Under the pieces are notes generated by a model. The model saw only the letters and a program-made list of their open reading frames with translations, did not search any database and was not told the origin of the DNA. Positions 14,870 through 25,630 of a stretch of 64,000 nt of DNA are shown piece by piece (position 1 is the first letter of the stretch; each line of letters opens with the position of its first letter). The position numbers and the translations under genes are program-made. The stretch spans positions 49,874,501-49,938,500 of the forward strand of contig NC_090989.1 in assembly GCF_041146395.1 (NCBI RefSeq), written 5' to 3'. Source of the DNA: Eulemur rufifrons (taxonomy: Eukaryota; Chordata; Mammalia; Primates; Lemuridae).

Positions 14870-16186
14870 TTACAGGGATGCAAGTATTTTTGGTTACTTG
14901 AATCACTTTTGTAATGCTTGAGTCAGGTCTGTAAGTGTGCCCATCACCCAAATAGTGTTTCTCGTACCTGTTAGGTAGGTTTTCACCCATCCCTTCTTCC
15001 TCCCTCTCCCCTGCTTGAATTCCACCGAATTTCACTTACCTTTATCCACACATGTGTTCATTGGTTAGTTCCATTTTAATACTGTGTACATATGGTGCTT
15101 GTTTTCCATTCTTTAGGTACTTCACTGAGGATAATTGTCTCCCATTTCATCCAAATTGTTCCAAAAGGCATGAATTCATCCTTTTTTGTAGCTGACTAGT
15201 ATTCCATGGTATACATATACCACATTTTGTTAATCCACTCATGAATTGATGGGCACTTGGGTTGATTCCATATCTTTGTAATTGTGAATTGTGCTGCTAT
15301 AAACATTTGAATGCAGGTGTCTATTTGATAAAATGACTTCTTTTCCTTTGGATAAATACCTAGTAGTAGGATTGCTGCATCAAATGGTAGGTCTCCTCTT
15401 GGTTGTTTGAGGAATCTCCATATTGTTTTCCATAGAGGTTGTACTAATTTGCAGTCCCACCAACAGAGTGTAAGTGTTCCTTTCTCTCTGCATCCCCACT
15501 AGCATCTATTGTTTTGGGACTTTTTTATAAAAACCATTCTAATTGGGCCAAGGTGATATCTCATTGTGGTTTTAATTTCCATTTCCCTGACTATTAGTGA
15601 CATTGAGCATTTCCTTCACAGTTTTATTGGCCATTTGTCTATCTTCTTTTGAAAAGCTTCTATTGATGTCTTTTGACCACTTTTGTTTGTTTGTTTTTGT
15701 TTTTGTTGATTTGTTTGACTTCTTTGTAGATTCTGGTTATTTTCCCTTTATTGGATGTATACCTTAGGGATATTTTCTCCCATTCTGTAGGTTGTCTATT
15801 AGCTCTGTTGATTATTTCCTTGGCTACGCAGAAGGTTTTTAATTTAATCAAGCCCCATTGATTTATTTTTGTTGTTGCTATAACTGACATTGGGGTCCTA
15901 TTCATAAATTCTTTGCCTCAGCCAATATCTAGAAGAGTTTTTCCTACATTTTCTTCTAGAATCCTTATGGTTTCATGCCTTACATTTAAGTCTTCTATCC
16001 ATCTTGAATTAATTTTTGTGTGTGGTGAGAGATATGGATCCAGTTTCATTTTTCTTCATGTGATTATCCAATTTTCCCAGCACCATTTATTGAATAGGGC
16101 TTTTTTTCCCCAGTGTATATTGTTGTCTGCTTTGTCAAAGATCAGTTGGCTGTATGTGGATGGTTTTATGTCTGGATTCTCTCTTA
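14870..16186 (-). mobile_element. L1 3' part (ORF2 C-terminus and 3' UTR), 5'-truncated
   Basis: Read on the minus strand this is the last about 1.3 kb of an L1. The 3' UTR lies at about 14870-15090. Upstream of it comes ORF2 C-terminal sequence, in which a frame at 15660-15905 gives KINQWGLIKLKTF and [10 protein letters not shown], the conserved LINE-1 ORF2 C-terminal words. The copy ends abruptly at 16186, and no reverse-transcriptase or endonuclease region is present. No clean A-tail remains. It gives a convenient internal reference for L1 copies elsewhere in this window. Confidence 0.9.
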
Positions 16187-17045
16187 ACACGTCCAATTAT
16201 ATGATATTCCTATTTAATTTAAAAATGTATGTAGACACCAAATATTATATTTGAGAATATAATTTACCTTACATTTCTGCTGAAAATGTTCATGTATTTG
16301 TGAATGTTTCCTGATCCTAAGACAAAATGTTTGGAATGATCTAATAGGACCAGGTATCAGCTATAGATAAGTAATTCTTTTGGTTCCAAGGTACTCTCTA
16401 TTTACAGCAGCTTTGGGCAAAACCTTAATTGTACCACAATTATATCATACATGAAAATGAACCCAGAAAATTATGTCAAATGTAAAGGGGAAATTTTCAT
16501 AACCTTAAATTCATTTTTTAAGAAAACACTGTTCCCTACATGAATGAAATGTAAATAGTATAATAAATAAAATTTATCTTAACCCAAAAAGAAAGCAGGA
16601 AAATGTCCTTGACTGATATGAAAAATTCATTCTTGAATAAAATCATTGCTGTGTTTTCTAAAAACTTTTAGAAAAATTAGAATCTGTAAACATTCAAACC
16701 ATTTGTTTTATGAGAAATAAAAAACATAAATATGACTTATTTGCTTAGCTTTTCATTACTAAGGGAAAATCCTTTGGCTGAGGCAGGCTCACAGTTTGAA
16801 GCTTAAATGACTCCAAGGAGGCTTTCTAGTTTATGGGCAGCATTAGAAGGCATATGATTTGAAATCTCTCAGAGAGGGCTCTGGAAAATGAATATAAGTT
16901 CAGGCCAGTGTGTGCAGAGTACAGAGAAAGTCCAGCTTTCTTAATAACTAACAATCATTTAAGGAAACCATCTCTCTCCAGATATGTGAACTAATTAATC
17001 CATTATAGTTAAAGCAATTTTCAACTGGATAGTGTGTTACCAATT
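16187..17045. other. AT-rich sequence, no recognised element
   Basis: Nothing supported. It contains only short frames and A/T-rich runs. Confidence 0.45.
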
Positions 17046-17053
17046 ATTTAAAA

Positions 17054-17272
17054 CAAGAGTTGGCAAACTTGCTTTGTTAACGACTATATAGTAAATAGTG
17101 TAGGCTTTGTGGATCATATGATCTCTGTCATAACTAATACACTCTGCTGTTGTAATGCAAAAGAAGCCGTAGGTAATGTGTTAATGAATGAGCATAGGTA
17201 TGTTTCAATAAAATTTTATACAAAAAAATAGATAGTGGTTTTGGCTTGGAGGTTGGAATTTGCTAAACCCTG
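17054..17272. mobile_element. hAT-Charlie nonautonomous DNA transposon
   Basis: The left end is caagagttggcaaac and the right end is tttgctaaaccctg, which are imperfect inverted repeats. Inside are 'gactatatagtaaatagtgtaggctttgtgg', 'atatgatctctgtc', 'actctgctgttgtaatgc', and 'caataaaattttatacaaaaa', the conserved blocks of a common Charlie-group MER element. An imperfect 8-bp flanking duplication is present (atttaaaa at 17046-17053, aactaaaa at 17273-17280). I recognise the element but am unsure of the MER number. Confidence 0.85.
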
Positions 17273-17280
17273 AACTAAAA

Positions 17281-18024
17281 CATGCTCAATGTTACACACA
17301 ATTTGAAAATATCAGCAAATATCCTAGTTTTCCAAATAAAGAAGCTGAGTTAGAGTTTAAATGACTTGTGCGTAGGTGCAAGCATATCTAAAAATTATGT
17401 AGAACTTATCTCTTAGAATGAAGCAAATTAATATTAGCTAGGATTACACATGATAAAGGATTCATATTCAACATCCTTAGGAATAATCAGAGGCCATGGA
17501 TTTTCTAACTGAATAAAAACTTTGTCATTATTCTGTTAAAATGACAGATGGGCACATGGCTATATTAAGAATTTGCATGTTTCTCTTTCTAAAGCTGAAA
17601 TATTTTTATTGAACTTAACAGAAAAAAGTGTGAAAACTTCATGCCTTCTTTGGTGTCCAGAGGAGAGGGACAATTTTCACTGACACCATCAACTTTGGTT
17701 CAAAAGAAGTCAGTAAGTGCAGTTCTGAATTGCTGTTTTGCCACAAGCATTTTATTGCTCTTTCCCCCATTATAAAAATGGCAAAGTGCTCTGAAAATGA
17801 AAATTTTTCCTCAGGGACAAATCCATAGAGATTTATTATCTTGCCTCAAAGAAATGGGATTGAGCCATTTTTACAGCCAAAAGTTACTTTTATTTTCAGC
17901 ATTGGAAATATTTCTCTGTAGCCTTACAATGTATAAAAATATCATTCTGCTAAGGACTTCTGCCACTGATACAACCACCAAGAAGCTATCAGTGATATTA
18001 GCCAAGTAATTTGATAGCATTTTA
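17281..18024. other. No recognised element
   Basis: Unassigned sequence. The 70-codon frame at 17797-18009 is not recognisable. Confidence 0.45.
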
Positions 18025-18252
18025 GCAACTCCCAGCCAGAAATATGCACCTGAAATTCTTGTGAAACATTAAAAGTACAGAGTCCTGGTACTTACACTCC
18101 TTGAGCTCTTGCACTACAGGGTCCCAGGTTTTACAGACCTTACCCCAATCATACTGAGCAACACTTTCCAGAGATGGCTTCTGGATCCCTGTATAGTTTA
18201 AACAATTCTTCCAGTGATTCTCACGTGCAGCCAGCATTGAGAACCTTTGCTA
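18025..18252. mobile_element. MER5-like hAT-Charlie element, diverged
   Basis: The right end 'cttccagtgattctcacgtgcagccagcattgagaacctttgct' and the left end (approximately tagcaactcccagcc) are inverted relatives of each other, as in MER5A/B, which end in 'ggtgattctaatgtgcagcc...gagaacca'. The central part is diverged. The 71-codon antisense frame across it is a shadow of this element. Confidence 0.6.
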
Positions 18253-19023
18253 AAAGAGAAGAAAGCAATTTCCTTGATAACATGCAATTTTAAACAAATT
18301 CTACATATAGATATTCATCAGCTTATAAATAATGCTGTGTGTCTATAAAATAAGCAAAAGTACACACCTTCATAGCATTCATCAGACTATCAAAAACATC
18401 ATCTGAATCTGATGGCGTTCATCCTGTCAGGACATTGCTGAGATCTGCCCTTGGATCATTCCCTTGGTCTCCATCTAACTCAGTGCTGATTTCATCTTGT
18501 TCTGGGAAAACTAGTGTCAGAACAGTCTTTTGTTTCCCTTGCTGGGTCAGTTAGGGCTACTCTTAAGGAGGGGAAGTTTGAGCAGTTCCAGAAAGCACCC
18601 CTACCACGCAAGTACACACCAGCCAACACTAAACAAAATGCCTTGCCAGCTGCCTATCATATCTTCATTATCATCAGAATATTTTTTGAATGCTAAAGAT
18701 TATTTGATCTTTAGGAGTTTCCCCTGAGCAGGCAAGTATGTCCATAATGTAACTCTCTTAAGCCCAAGAAATTCCATACAGAAGGTGCCTACCCTGGGGG
18801 TGAGACCCACATGGAATTTATGAAAGGATGTGTTATGTATTTATCAGGCACACATAAAGCAATAGATTATAATTAGATTAGATTTATAATTAGATTTATA
18901 ACCTACTTTATTTCACAAAGAACATAACGACACTGTATGAGCTGGCAGGATTCCAGAGCTTAACCAATTGCTTATAGCCATGACTCTGACTGACAGGTGT
19001 GGGAAGTCACTCTAACAAATTTA
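18253..19023. other. No recognised element
   Basis: Unassigned. A short tandem pattern (attagatt/atttataatt) lies near 18872-18902. Frames of 60-65 codons at 18514-18727 overlap each other and are not recognisable. Confidence 0.45.
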
Positions 19024-19429
19024 TGTAAGTTAGAGTCTTTGTTCGTTCATGCTACTACAACAAAAATACCTGAGAATGGGTAACTTATAAACAACAAAAA
19101 CCTATTTCTTGCAGCTCCGGAGGCTGGGAAGTTGTAAGATCAAGACACTGGCATATTGGATGTCTGGTGAGGGCTGCTCTCTGCTTCCAAGATAGCGTCT
19201 TGTTGCTGTATCCTCCAGAGGGGACAAACACTGTGTCCTCACCTGTGGAAGGAGCAGACTGGCAAAAAGGACCAAACTCACCCACTCGAGCCCTTTAATA
19301 AGGGCATACTCTCACCTATGAGGGCTCCACCTGGTCATCTACTAAAATTCTCACCTCTTAATACTGTTGTGTTGGGCAAGAAGTGTTAGCATGAATTTTA
19401 GAAGGTACACAAGGATTTAAACCATTACA
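19024..19429 (-). mobile_element. MaLR LTR (MST/MLT1-type, ERVL-MaLR)
   Basis: The reverse complement of a MaLR LTR: 'gctactacaacaaaaatacc', 'cttataaacaacaaaaacc', 'gcagctccggaggctgggaagt', 'gagggctgctctctgcttcc', 'ccctttaataagggc', 'gagggctccacc', and 'aaaccattaca' at its 5' end. The LTR promoter and polyadenylation region are degenerate. Flanking 5-mers attta (19019-19023) and attag (19430-19434) match at 4 of 5 positions. That would make this a solo LTR, but it may instead be the 3' LTR of the internal fragment at 20.6-21.4 kb. Confidence 0.85.
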
Positions 19430-19979
19430 ATTAGTAACTGAAATTGAAGCTGAACCTAATCATATTGATCCCAATAAAACCCTGTCATACATTTAGAAAA
19501 TGATGAGTTTGTCATCAAAAGAGTGAATGGCTTTCCATTACTAATTCTATTGGATATTGATCAGTCCTTTCTTGCTCTTTGCATTTTCTCCACAGCCTAC
19601 ACTTATCCTTAGCCCAGATTGATATCTTCGACCGGATAAGTGAAGGAGTAAATGATGTTTCCGTATGCACTGCTTCATGTTCACCAGAAAGTATCTACGC
19701 TTTTTGGTTCATCATTGTTACAAAGAAAGAAAAAAACGTGTTCTATGTGTCTGTGGATTTATGACCGTATTGACCCTTGTTGGACATCACTGTCAGCAGC
19801 TTTTATCAGTTAACACCTCACAATGTGTTATTTATGTATTTGGAGAGTAAGGGGAAGGAGGAGCTGCCAAGTACTAAAGGAGGAGGTGGAGGAAGATAGT
19901 GGACAAATAACCTGCTACGTGATAATCATTGGATGCCGGTTACTTTACTCACACTCACCAATTTGTGTTTCAGAACGAA
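19430..19979. other. Unassigned segment with an exon-like patch
   Basis: No repeat family recognised. At 19570-19597 there is a pyrimidine-rich run ending 'ttttctccacag', followed by an open frame to 19762 (LHLSLAQIDIFDRISEGV and onward). There is no supporting donor site or neighbouring exon that I can see, so I do not call a gene. Confidence 0.35.
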
Positions 19980-20489
19980 CAGTAGTTCCCCCCTCATCTG
20001 TGTGGGACACATTCCAAAACTCCCAGTTGATACCTGAAACTGCAAATAATACTTAACCCTTTACATCCTATATTTTTTTCCTATACATACAAATCTGTGA
20101 TAAGGTTTAATTTATAAATTAGACACAGTAAGTAATTAACAACAATAACTAATAAGAAAATAGAACAATTAAATAAAATAAGGGCCACTTGAACACAAGC
20201 ACTGTGATACCACACCAGTTGGTTGATGTGACAACCAAGCTGGCTACTGAGTGACTCATGGGCGGGTAGCACAGGCTGCCCGGGGACGCTGGACGAAAGG
20301 ATGATTCACCTCCCTGGAGGGACAAAGCAGGATGGCGCCAAATTCCATCACGCTACTCGTAATGGCGTGTAATTTAAAACTTATGAATTGTTTATTTCTG
20401 GAATTTTCCATTTAATATTTGTGGACCATGATTGACCTCAAGTAACTGAAACCACAGAAAGTGAAACCACAAATAAAGGGGGACTATTG
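19980..20489. mobile_element. Tigger-like (TcMar) nonautonomous DNA transposon
   Basis: Inverted termini: cagtagttccccc at the left and gggggactattg at the right. Near the right end is 'gtaactgaaaccacagaaagtgaaaccac' and near the left 'cctgaaactgcaaataa', mutually inverted subterminal sequences typical of Tigger-group MERs. The interior 'aatttataaattagacacagtaag..taacaacaataactaata' is characteristic. The right flank is TA (20490-20491), the mariner-type target; the left flank is now AA. It is about 510 bp and carries no transposase. Confidence 0.85.
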
Positions 20490-20493
20490 TACC

Positions 20494-20538
20494 ATGTGTG
20501 TGTATGTGTGTTTGTGTGTATGTGTATGTGTGAAGTCT
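20494..20538. repeat. (TG)n imperfect microsatellite
   Basis: Imperfect TGTGTA/TGTG repeats immediately adjoin the Tigger-like element's right end. Confidence 0.9.
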
Positions 20539-20617
20539 CCATCAGACATAAAACTGTGGTCTCCTCAATTACTAGTTGTCTAACTAAGATCTAATTACAT
20601 ACGGTTTGGAAAACTAT

Positions 20618-21440
20618 TTGACATTCCCATTCCAAAAGGAAGAAACAAGTAAGAAGAAAGGGGTAACAGGTCTCAAGTAAGCCCAAAATTTAACAGGCCA
20701 AACGACATTAAATCTTAAGGCTTGAAAATAATCTTCGACTCCGTGTCCCACTTTCCAGACACACTGAGGCATGGCCCTATGAGGGGCTCCTAGAAGACCT
20801 GCTCCCATGGATGTGCTGGGCACAGCCCATATCAAATCTCTCAGTAGCTGGCATCGGGCACCTGCAGCTTGCCGTGTACATTGGTGGCTTTACAGATCTG
20901 GGGTCTTAGGGGCTGCCCTGACACCATAGCTCCACTAAGCTTTGCCCTAGTGGGGCTTTCTGCAGTGGCCCCAACCTCATGGCTCTGCTGGGCATTACCC
21001 TAGCAGGGACCGTGTGAGGTAGCCCTACTTTTGCAACAGGTCTCTGCCAGGGTCTCAAGGCTCTCAGGAGAGACATCTTTTAAAATCTATGTGAAAGAAG
21101 TGATTCTTCCTCAACTCTTGCACTCTACACACCTGGAGAGTTAGCACTATGTGAATGCCACTAAGGCTTACAGCTTGTGCCTCTGCATCAGTGGCCTGAG
21201 CCACCCCTGGGCACTCTTGAACCATAGCTGAGGTGGCCAAGGAGAGCTGCACTGAAATATAGTGAGCAGAGACTTCAGCTGGAAATGGGTAGTGTGCCTC
21301 AGGGCTGTGCCCTGAGCCCCTCCCGTTTTCAATAAGATATTTCTCATTTTGTCTAAGACCTCATCAGAGTGGCCTTTACTGTCCATGTTTCTACCAACAT
21401 TCTGTTTATGAATCTATTTATTCCCATCAACCTAATTTTG
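20618..21440 (-). mobile_element. MaLR internal region fragment
   Basis: Block order matches the antisense MaLR internal region that is also seen at 31.7-33.4 kb in this window: 'gacattcccattccaaaagg', 'aagaaaggggtaacaggtc', 'acattaaatcttaaggct', 'ctccactaagctttgccctagtgggg', 'actcttgcac..ctacacac', 'gccactaaggctt', then 'tggcctttactgtcc'. These internal regions derive from a gag-like ORF, but stop codons fill every frame. About 270 bp of the expected LTR-proximal internal sequence is missing, and no 5' LTR follows. Confidence 0.75.
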
Positions 21441-23889
21441 AATCTCTAAGTTATATCAAATTCTGGACTATTCAGATGATGAATTCAAACCTCAAACCTA
21501 AAACAAAATTAGAATAGTTATAAAAACACACTGCCATTTAGATCTAAAATGTGGTTCTTCATCACACATATCTACTTAGAGCAATATTTCACAGAGAATT
21601 TATAAAGAAGCCTTTTGCTCTTATTTTTACCCCTAAAACTTTGAGATAAAGGTCCATAGCTTAGCTTTTTTTTTTTTTAAGCTCCATTTTTGAAAGGGAT
21701 AGGTTATGGATTTTTGTACAATGAAATTTAATTCCATTCAAACATAGGGATTTTTAAATGTTGTTATACTATAATTTCTTGTCACCAAAGGACACGGCCT
21801 GTCAACACTCCTCTGGCTGTCAGAACCTTGCTGTGGAAGCCTTATGTGGTGCTTCTTCACTTGATGTAAATAAAAAGATGAGTTAGATGCTTTTTTGGGG
21901 TTCCAAGTGTTAATTACATCCTAATAAAATCACCTAGCTAACCTGTCTGCTTTGTGGTGTAGCATCATAGAGCAGGAAGCCTGCTAAATAAAGCCTGCTA
22001 AGTTGATTTTACTTCTAGAAAATTAATTGAGATGAGACAACCCCCAAAAGGAAAATTCTATAATGTTGACTTTTCTGCTCTTTTTCATAACAAAGTTTCT
22101 GAGATTACTTGCAGCAGTTAGAAAATTCTCCTTCAGGTGAGTGTGTCATTTTGTTCAATTTATCAGCTATTGCCTTTGTGTATGACCAATCCCTTTGAAT
22201 GTTTAAGGAGTGGGAGACGAGGATGAAAATTACTGAGGCACCTTCAGAAAATAACTAATGGACTTACACTAATTGAGAAAATATCTATTAAAAAAACACT
22301 ATTATCTAGTTCAAATTTTGGTAGTTCGTTGCATTTGTTTGTGTTTTGTTTTAGTTGTAAGATCCTCATGTGTATCTATCTTCCAGAGAGAATTTCGCTT
22401 TTTATTTACTTTCTGGAAGCAGATGATGAATGTGCTATTTGTTTTTCATATCAATGTTAATATATTATCAGTGTTTTATGCCATAAATTCCTAATATTCT
22501 GATATTGATTTCATTTCCTTTTCTTCTGACATTAGTTACAAAATAAAATTACACTTTTCTCTTTCTTAAAAATTTTAAGATGATTTATTATATCAGCAAT
22601 TGATCACAGCCAAGAGCCAAGTCTTTCTTCAATCCTATGATTTGAAGAAAGACGTTCTGCTGTTTCGCTCTGGCACTGCAGAAGTAAGCCTTCCGTTTAT
22701 ATTAATATTATGTATTCTCAAAGATCATAGCCTGCTATTATAACAATTCAACTACATTTTTTACTCCACCTTGATCATACTCATGTATATCCTTAAAACT
22801 ATCAGCTTCAATTCACACCATATACTTTTATATACTTTTACAATTCATATTCCAGCCAAGGTATAAATGCATTACCCTCAAAAGGATTATTTAAATGATG
22901 AGAAAGAACATCTCCAAGGATATGATACATGAATTTCCCCCTTATTTGCTTCTCATTCACATCAACCATCCCAATTAAATGATAAATAGGTAATAGATAG
23001 AAGATAGATGATAGATATATAAATAGATAAAAATGTAATTCAAAATGCTCTCAGATCTCAGTATGGATTTGACATATTCAGACTTAATATGTTCTCATTC
23101 TGTTTGCTCACCAGCCATTTTTTCTTTTGCAACAAACTTTGTTATTAACTTTTAATGAAATTGTTTCTATAATCTTATATATAGTGTTCTTTTAATAAAT
23201 TTCATTGTACTCTTCAATTATTGTAATCTGATTTATGTTAGTTCACATTAAGCAAGCCTTGCATCATGATTCTCACTAGTGTTCCTCTGAAAGTGCTGTG
23301 GAAATAAAACATAGCCCTTAAGCTATTACATTTATACAAAGTGACTTTCTCAGTTGTGGAGGTTAACAAATTTTCAGGTGAGATGCTTATTGGAGAGGCA
23401 AGAATTTCTATTCAATATATTCAATAATGTGAACATTGAAAAAGCATTTAACCTTTTTTAAGACTGTTTTTGCATCTGCAAAATGCAGATGAGAGCACTT
23501 TCTTCTCTCCCTGTTATCCAAATTCACATATGACTCTGCATACAAATCAATCTTGAGAAATAATATGATGATCCACTATGCTCTTATTTCATTAAGAGGG
23601 AAGAGTCAATCTTAAATATCTGTATCATCAGTCTTACTCAATTACCATAATAGATGCTCAATTAATATGTTAGGAAGTATGGTCAGTTTACAGTTCCCTA
23701 AAATAGTCTAATATGTACTTTAGGAAATAGTCAAATAAGAGCAATTGAATTGTGCTCAGGCTTTTCTGGGTCCTACTTTCTTTGTCTAACATTTAGAAAG
23801 TAAGGTCATACATTATGATGTCTGTCTAAGCAGTTAATTGCATTACAGCAATTATCTACTGAGGGCCCAAGAAAACAAACAATTGCCAC
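21441..23889. other. AT-rich sequence with a hairpin and a GATA-type tract
   Basis: No family recognised. It contains a 12-bp perfect inverted repeat (gtctttcttcaa at 22621-22632 and its reverse complement at 22642-22653, 9-base loop) and a loose (TAGA)n tract at 22987-23030. A 73-codon frame at 22273-22494 is hydrophobic chance sequence. Confidence 0.5.
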
Positions 23890-24020
23890 TCTAGTTTCTA
23901 ATTTAAAGATGAGGAGCTTCGACATTCAATAGATAGATATTTGTAAAATCATACACCCAATGAACTGGGATGAGATGGCTTGTGCTTTAACACTAAATGC
24001 CATTATCTTCTAATAGTAAT
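23890..24020 (-). repeat. MIR fragment, tRNA-head half
   Basis: Antisense MIR 5' half: 'aaagatgaggagcttcgacattc', 'aaatcatacacccaatgaactgggatgag', 'gtgctttaacactaaatgcc'. Similarity is moderate. Confidence 0.5.
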
Positions 24021-24049
24021 TATATCATTCTCAGTTTCAATAAATGTGT

Positions 24050-24178
24050 GTTACATAAGATGTTAACTCTAGGAGAAATTAGGTAAAGGATATACGGGGA
24101 CTCTCTAAACAATTTGTACAACATTGTATGAGTCTAAAATTGTTTCAACATAAAAAGTTGAAAAATAATAACAAATAA
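24050..24178 (+). mobile_element. L1M 3' end fragment
   Basis: The blocks 'atgttaactctaggagaaattaggtaaagg', 'tatacggggactctct', 'acaatttgtacaac', 'gtctaaaattgtttcaa', then 'cataaaaagttgaaaaataa' follow the terminal sequence of L1M-type elements, ending at an A-rich tail. Confidence 0.6.
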
Positions 24179-24179
24179 T

Positions 24180-24262
24180 TATAGCACACATTTACGTAAC
24201 TCTTAGTAGGCCTTAAGGTTACTTTCTAAGTACTTTACCTATATTAACTAGTTTTATCATAC
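24180..24262 (-). repeat. MIR fragment, 3' half
   Basis: Antisense MIR 3' part: 'agcacacatttacgtaactcttagtaggcc' then 'ctaagtactttacctatattaac'. It lies just beyond the L1M tail and is separate from the MIR head half at 23.9 kb. Confidence 0.5.
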
Positions 24263-25257
24263 AGAGATAAAGTCTCAGATTTAATGCCTCATATTTCAAA
24301 GTCTAAGGTAATTCACTTAATACTGTATCATTCATTATTGAAATATAAAAGTGTATTCTTAAACAATGATGCATGAAGATAATATTTATGGTCAATTTGT
24401 ACCTATGGAAATAAGAGTTATTCATCAATATATTTAAAGTTTTATACACATGTACATGTATAATTGTTAATTCACAAATTTTTAAAAAATAATGCCAATT
24501 CTGCAAAGCATAATGAGATAATTATGGGATTGACAGTTTTATAAGGAAAGGGCTAGACATCAAACCATGAGATTATACATGACAGTAAAATCTAATTTAC
24601 ACAAAAGGAGCTTTAGAACACTCTAATTAGGGGAAGGTCCACAATAAAATTAAAAAATGCTTCAGCGTTTTAGCATTGCTCTCCTTGACTTCTTTAAATT
24701 TTGATCTCTTCTCCACTCCCCACCCACAATCATTTTTACCTTCTCAAACTCATAATATGTATAGATAGAAAAAGCTAATCAAAATTTAAAGCACCATATA
24801 TGGATATTTCCTAGACTGATCAAACAATTAATAGATTGATTTGGTTTATCAATCATGTGAACCTCATGCAGGTATAGTTTCCCATAGCAACAGGACACTC
24901 CACAGCTTGACTCAATTTGAAGCTATTTGTTAGTTCTTTTCATCTTAAAAAGATTGGATTATTCAAAGCAAAATTGATACTATACTGAAGCCCAGTATGG
25001 CATCTGAAAATAATCAATGCATATTTGCTAAAAAAACAGTAATGAGGTACTTTATTCAAATAGCAATAGATTTAAAATTGGAAATTAATTTTTCTAGCCA
25101 CTCACTAACGTACTGAATATGCATAGCATTTTGAAATCACATTCTACCAAACCTGGTATATGAGAAGTAGTTATTTCTTTTGAGTAGTTCAATTTAAGAT
25201 TGGACCACTCAATGCATAGGACTGCAACCCTATTCTTTGTTCTCTCCCTCCTTACCC
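24263..25257. other. No recognised element
   Basis: AT-rich unassigned sequence; nothing supported. Confidence 0.45.
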
Positions 25258-25630
25258 TTCCCACTTTTCTTTTCTTTCTTTCTTTTTTTGTTTTTTGTGG
25301 GTTTTTTTGGTTTGTTTGTTTGTTTGTTTTGTTTCATTTTTTTTTTTTTTGAGACAGAATGTCACTCTATTGCCTGGGTTAGACCGCCATAGCATCAGCT
25401 TAGCTCACAGAAACCTCAAACTCCTGGACTCAAGCGATCCTCCTGCCTCAGCCTCCCAAGTAGCTGGAACTATATGCACATAGCAGCACGCCAAGCTTTT
25501 TCTATTTTTAGTAGAGATGGTCACAGGCTGGTCTCAAACTCCTGACTTCAAGCTACTCTCCCGCCTCTGCCTCACAGAGTGCTAGGATTACAGGTGTGAG
25601 ATACCTCCTCCGGACTCCCCCTTTTCTTTA
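25258..25630 (-). mobile_element. Alu SINE, lemur-type, antisense
   Basis: The element body runs 25351-25614, preceded on the + strand by a T-rich tail with TTTG repeats (25273-25350). Visible blocks are 'gagacagaatgtcactctattgcc', 'ctcaagcgatcctcctgcctc', 'cccaagtagctgg', 'ttctatttttagtagagatgg', 'gagtgctaggattacaggtgtgag'. The wording 'agtgctaggattacag' matches the strepsirrhine Alus in this window. Likely target duplications are tcccacttttctttt (25258) and ccccttttcttta (about 25618). Confidence 0.9.

Noticed and set aside
18022..18237. 71-codon antisense frame as an exon or processed pseudogene
   Set aside because: Its ends coincide with MER5-like inverted termini (gcagccagcattgagaacc and related), so the frame is explained by a DNA transposon remnant.
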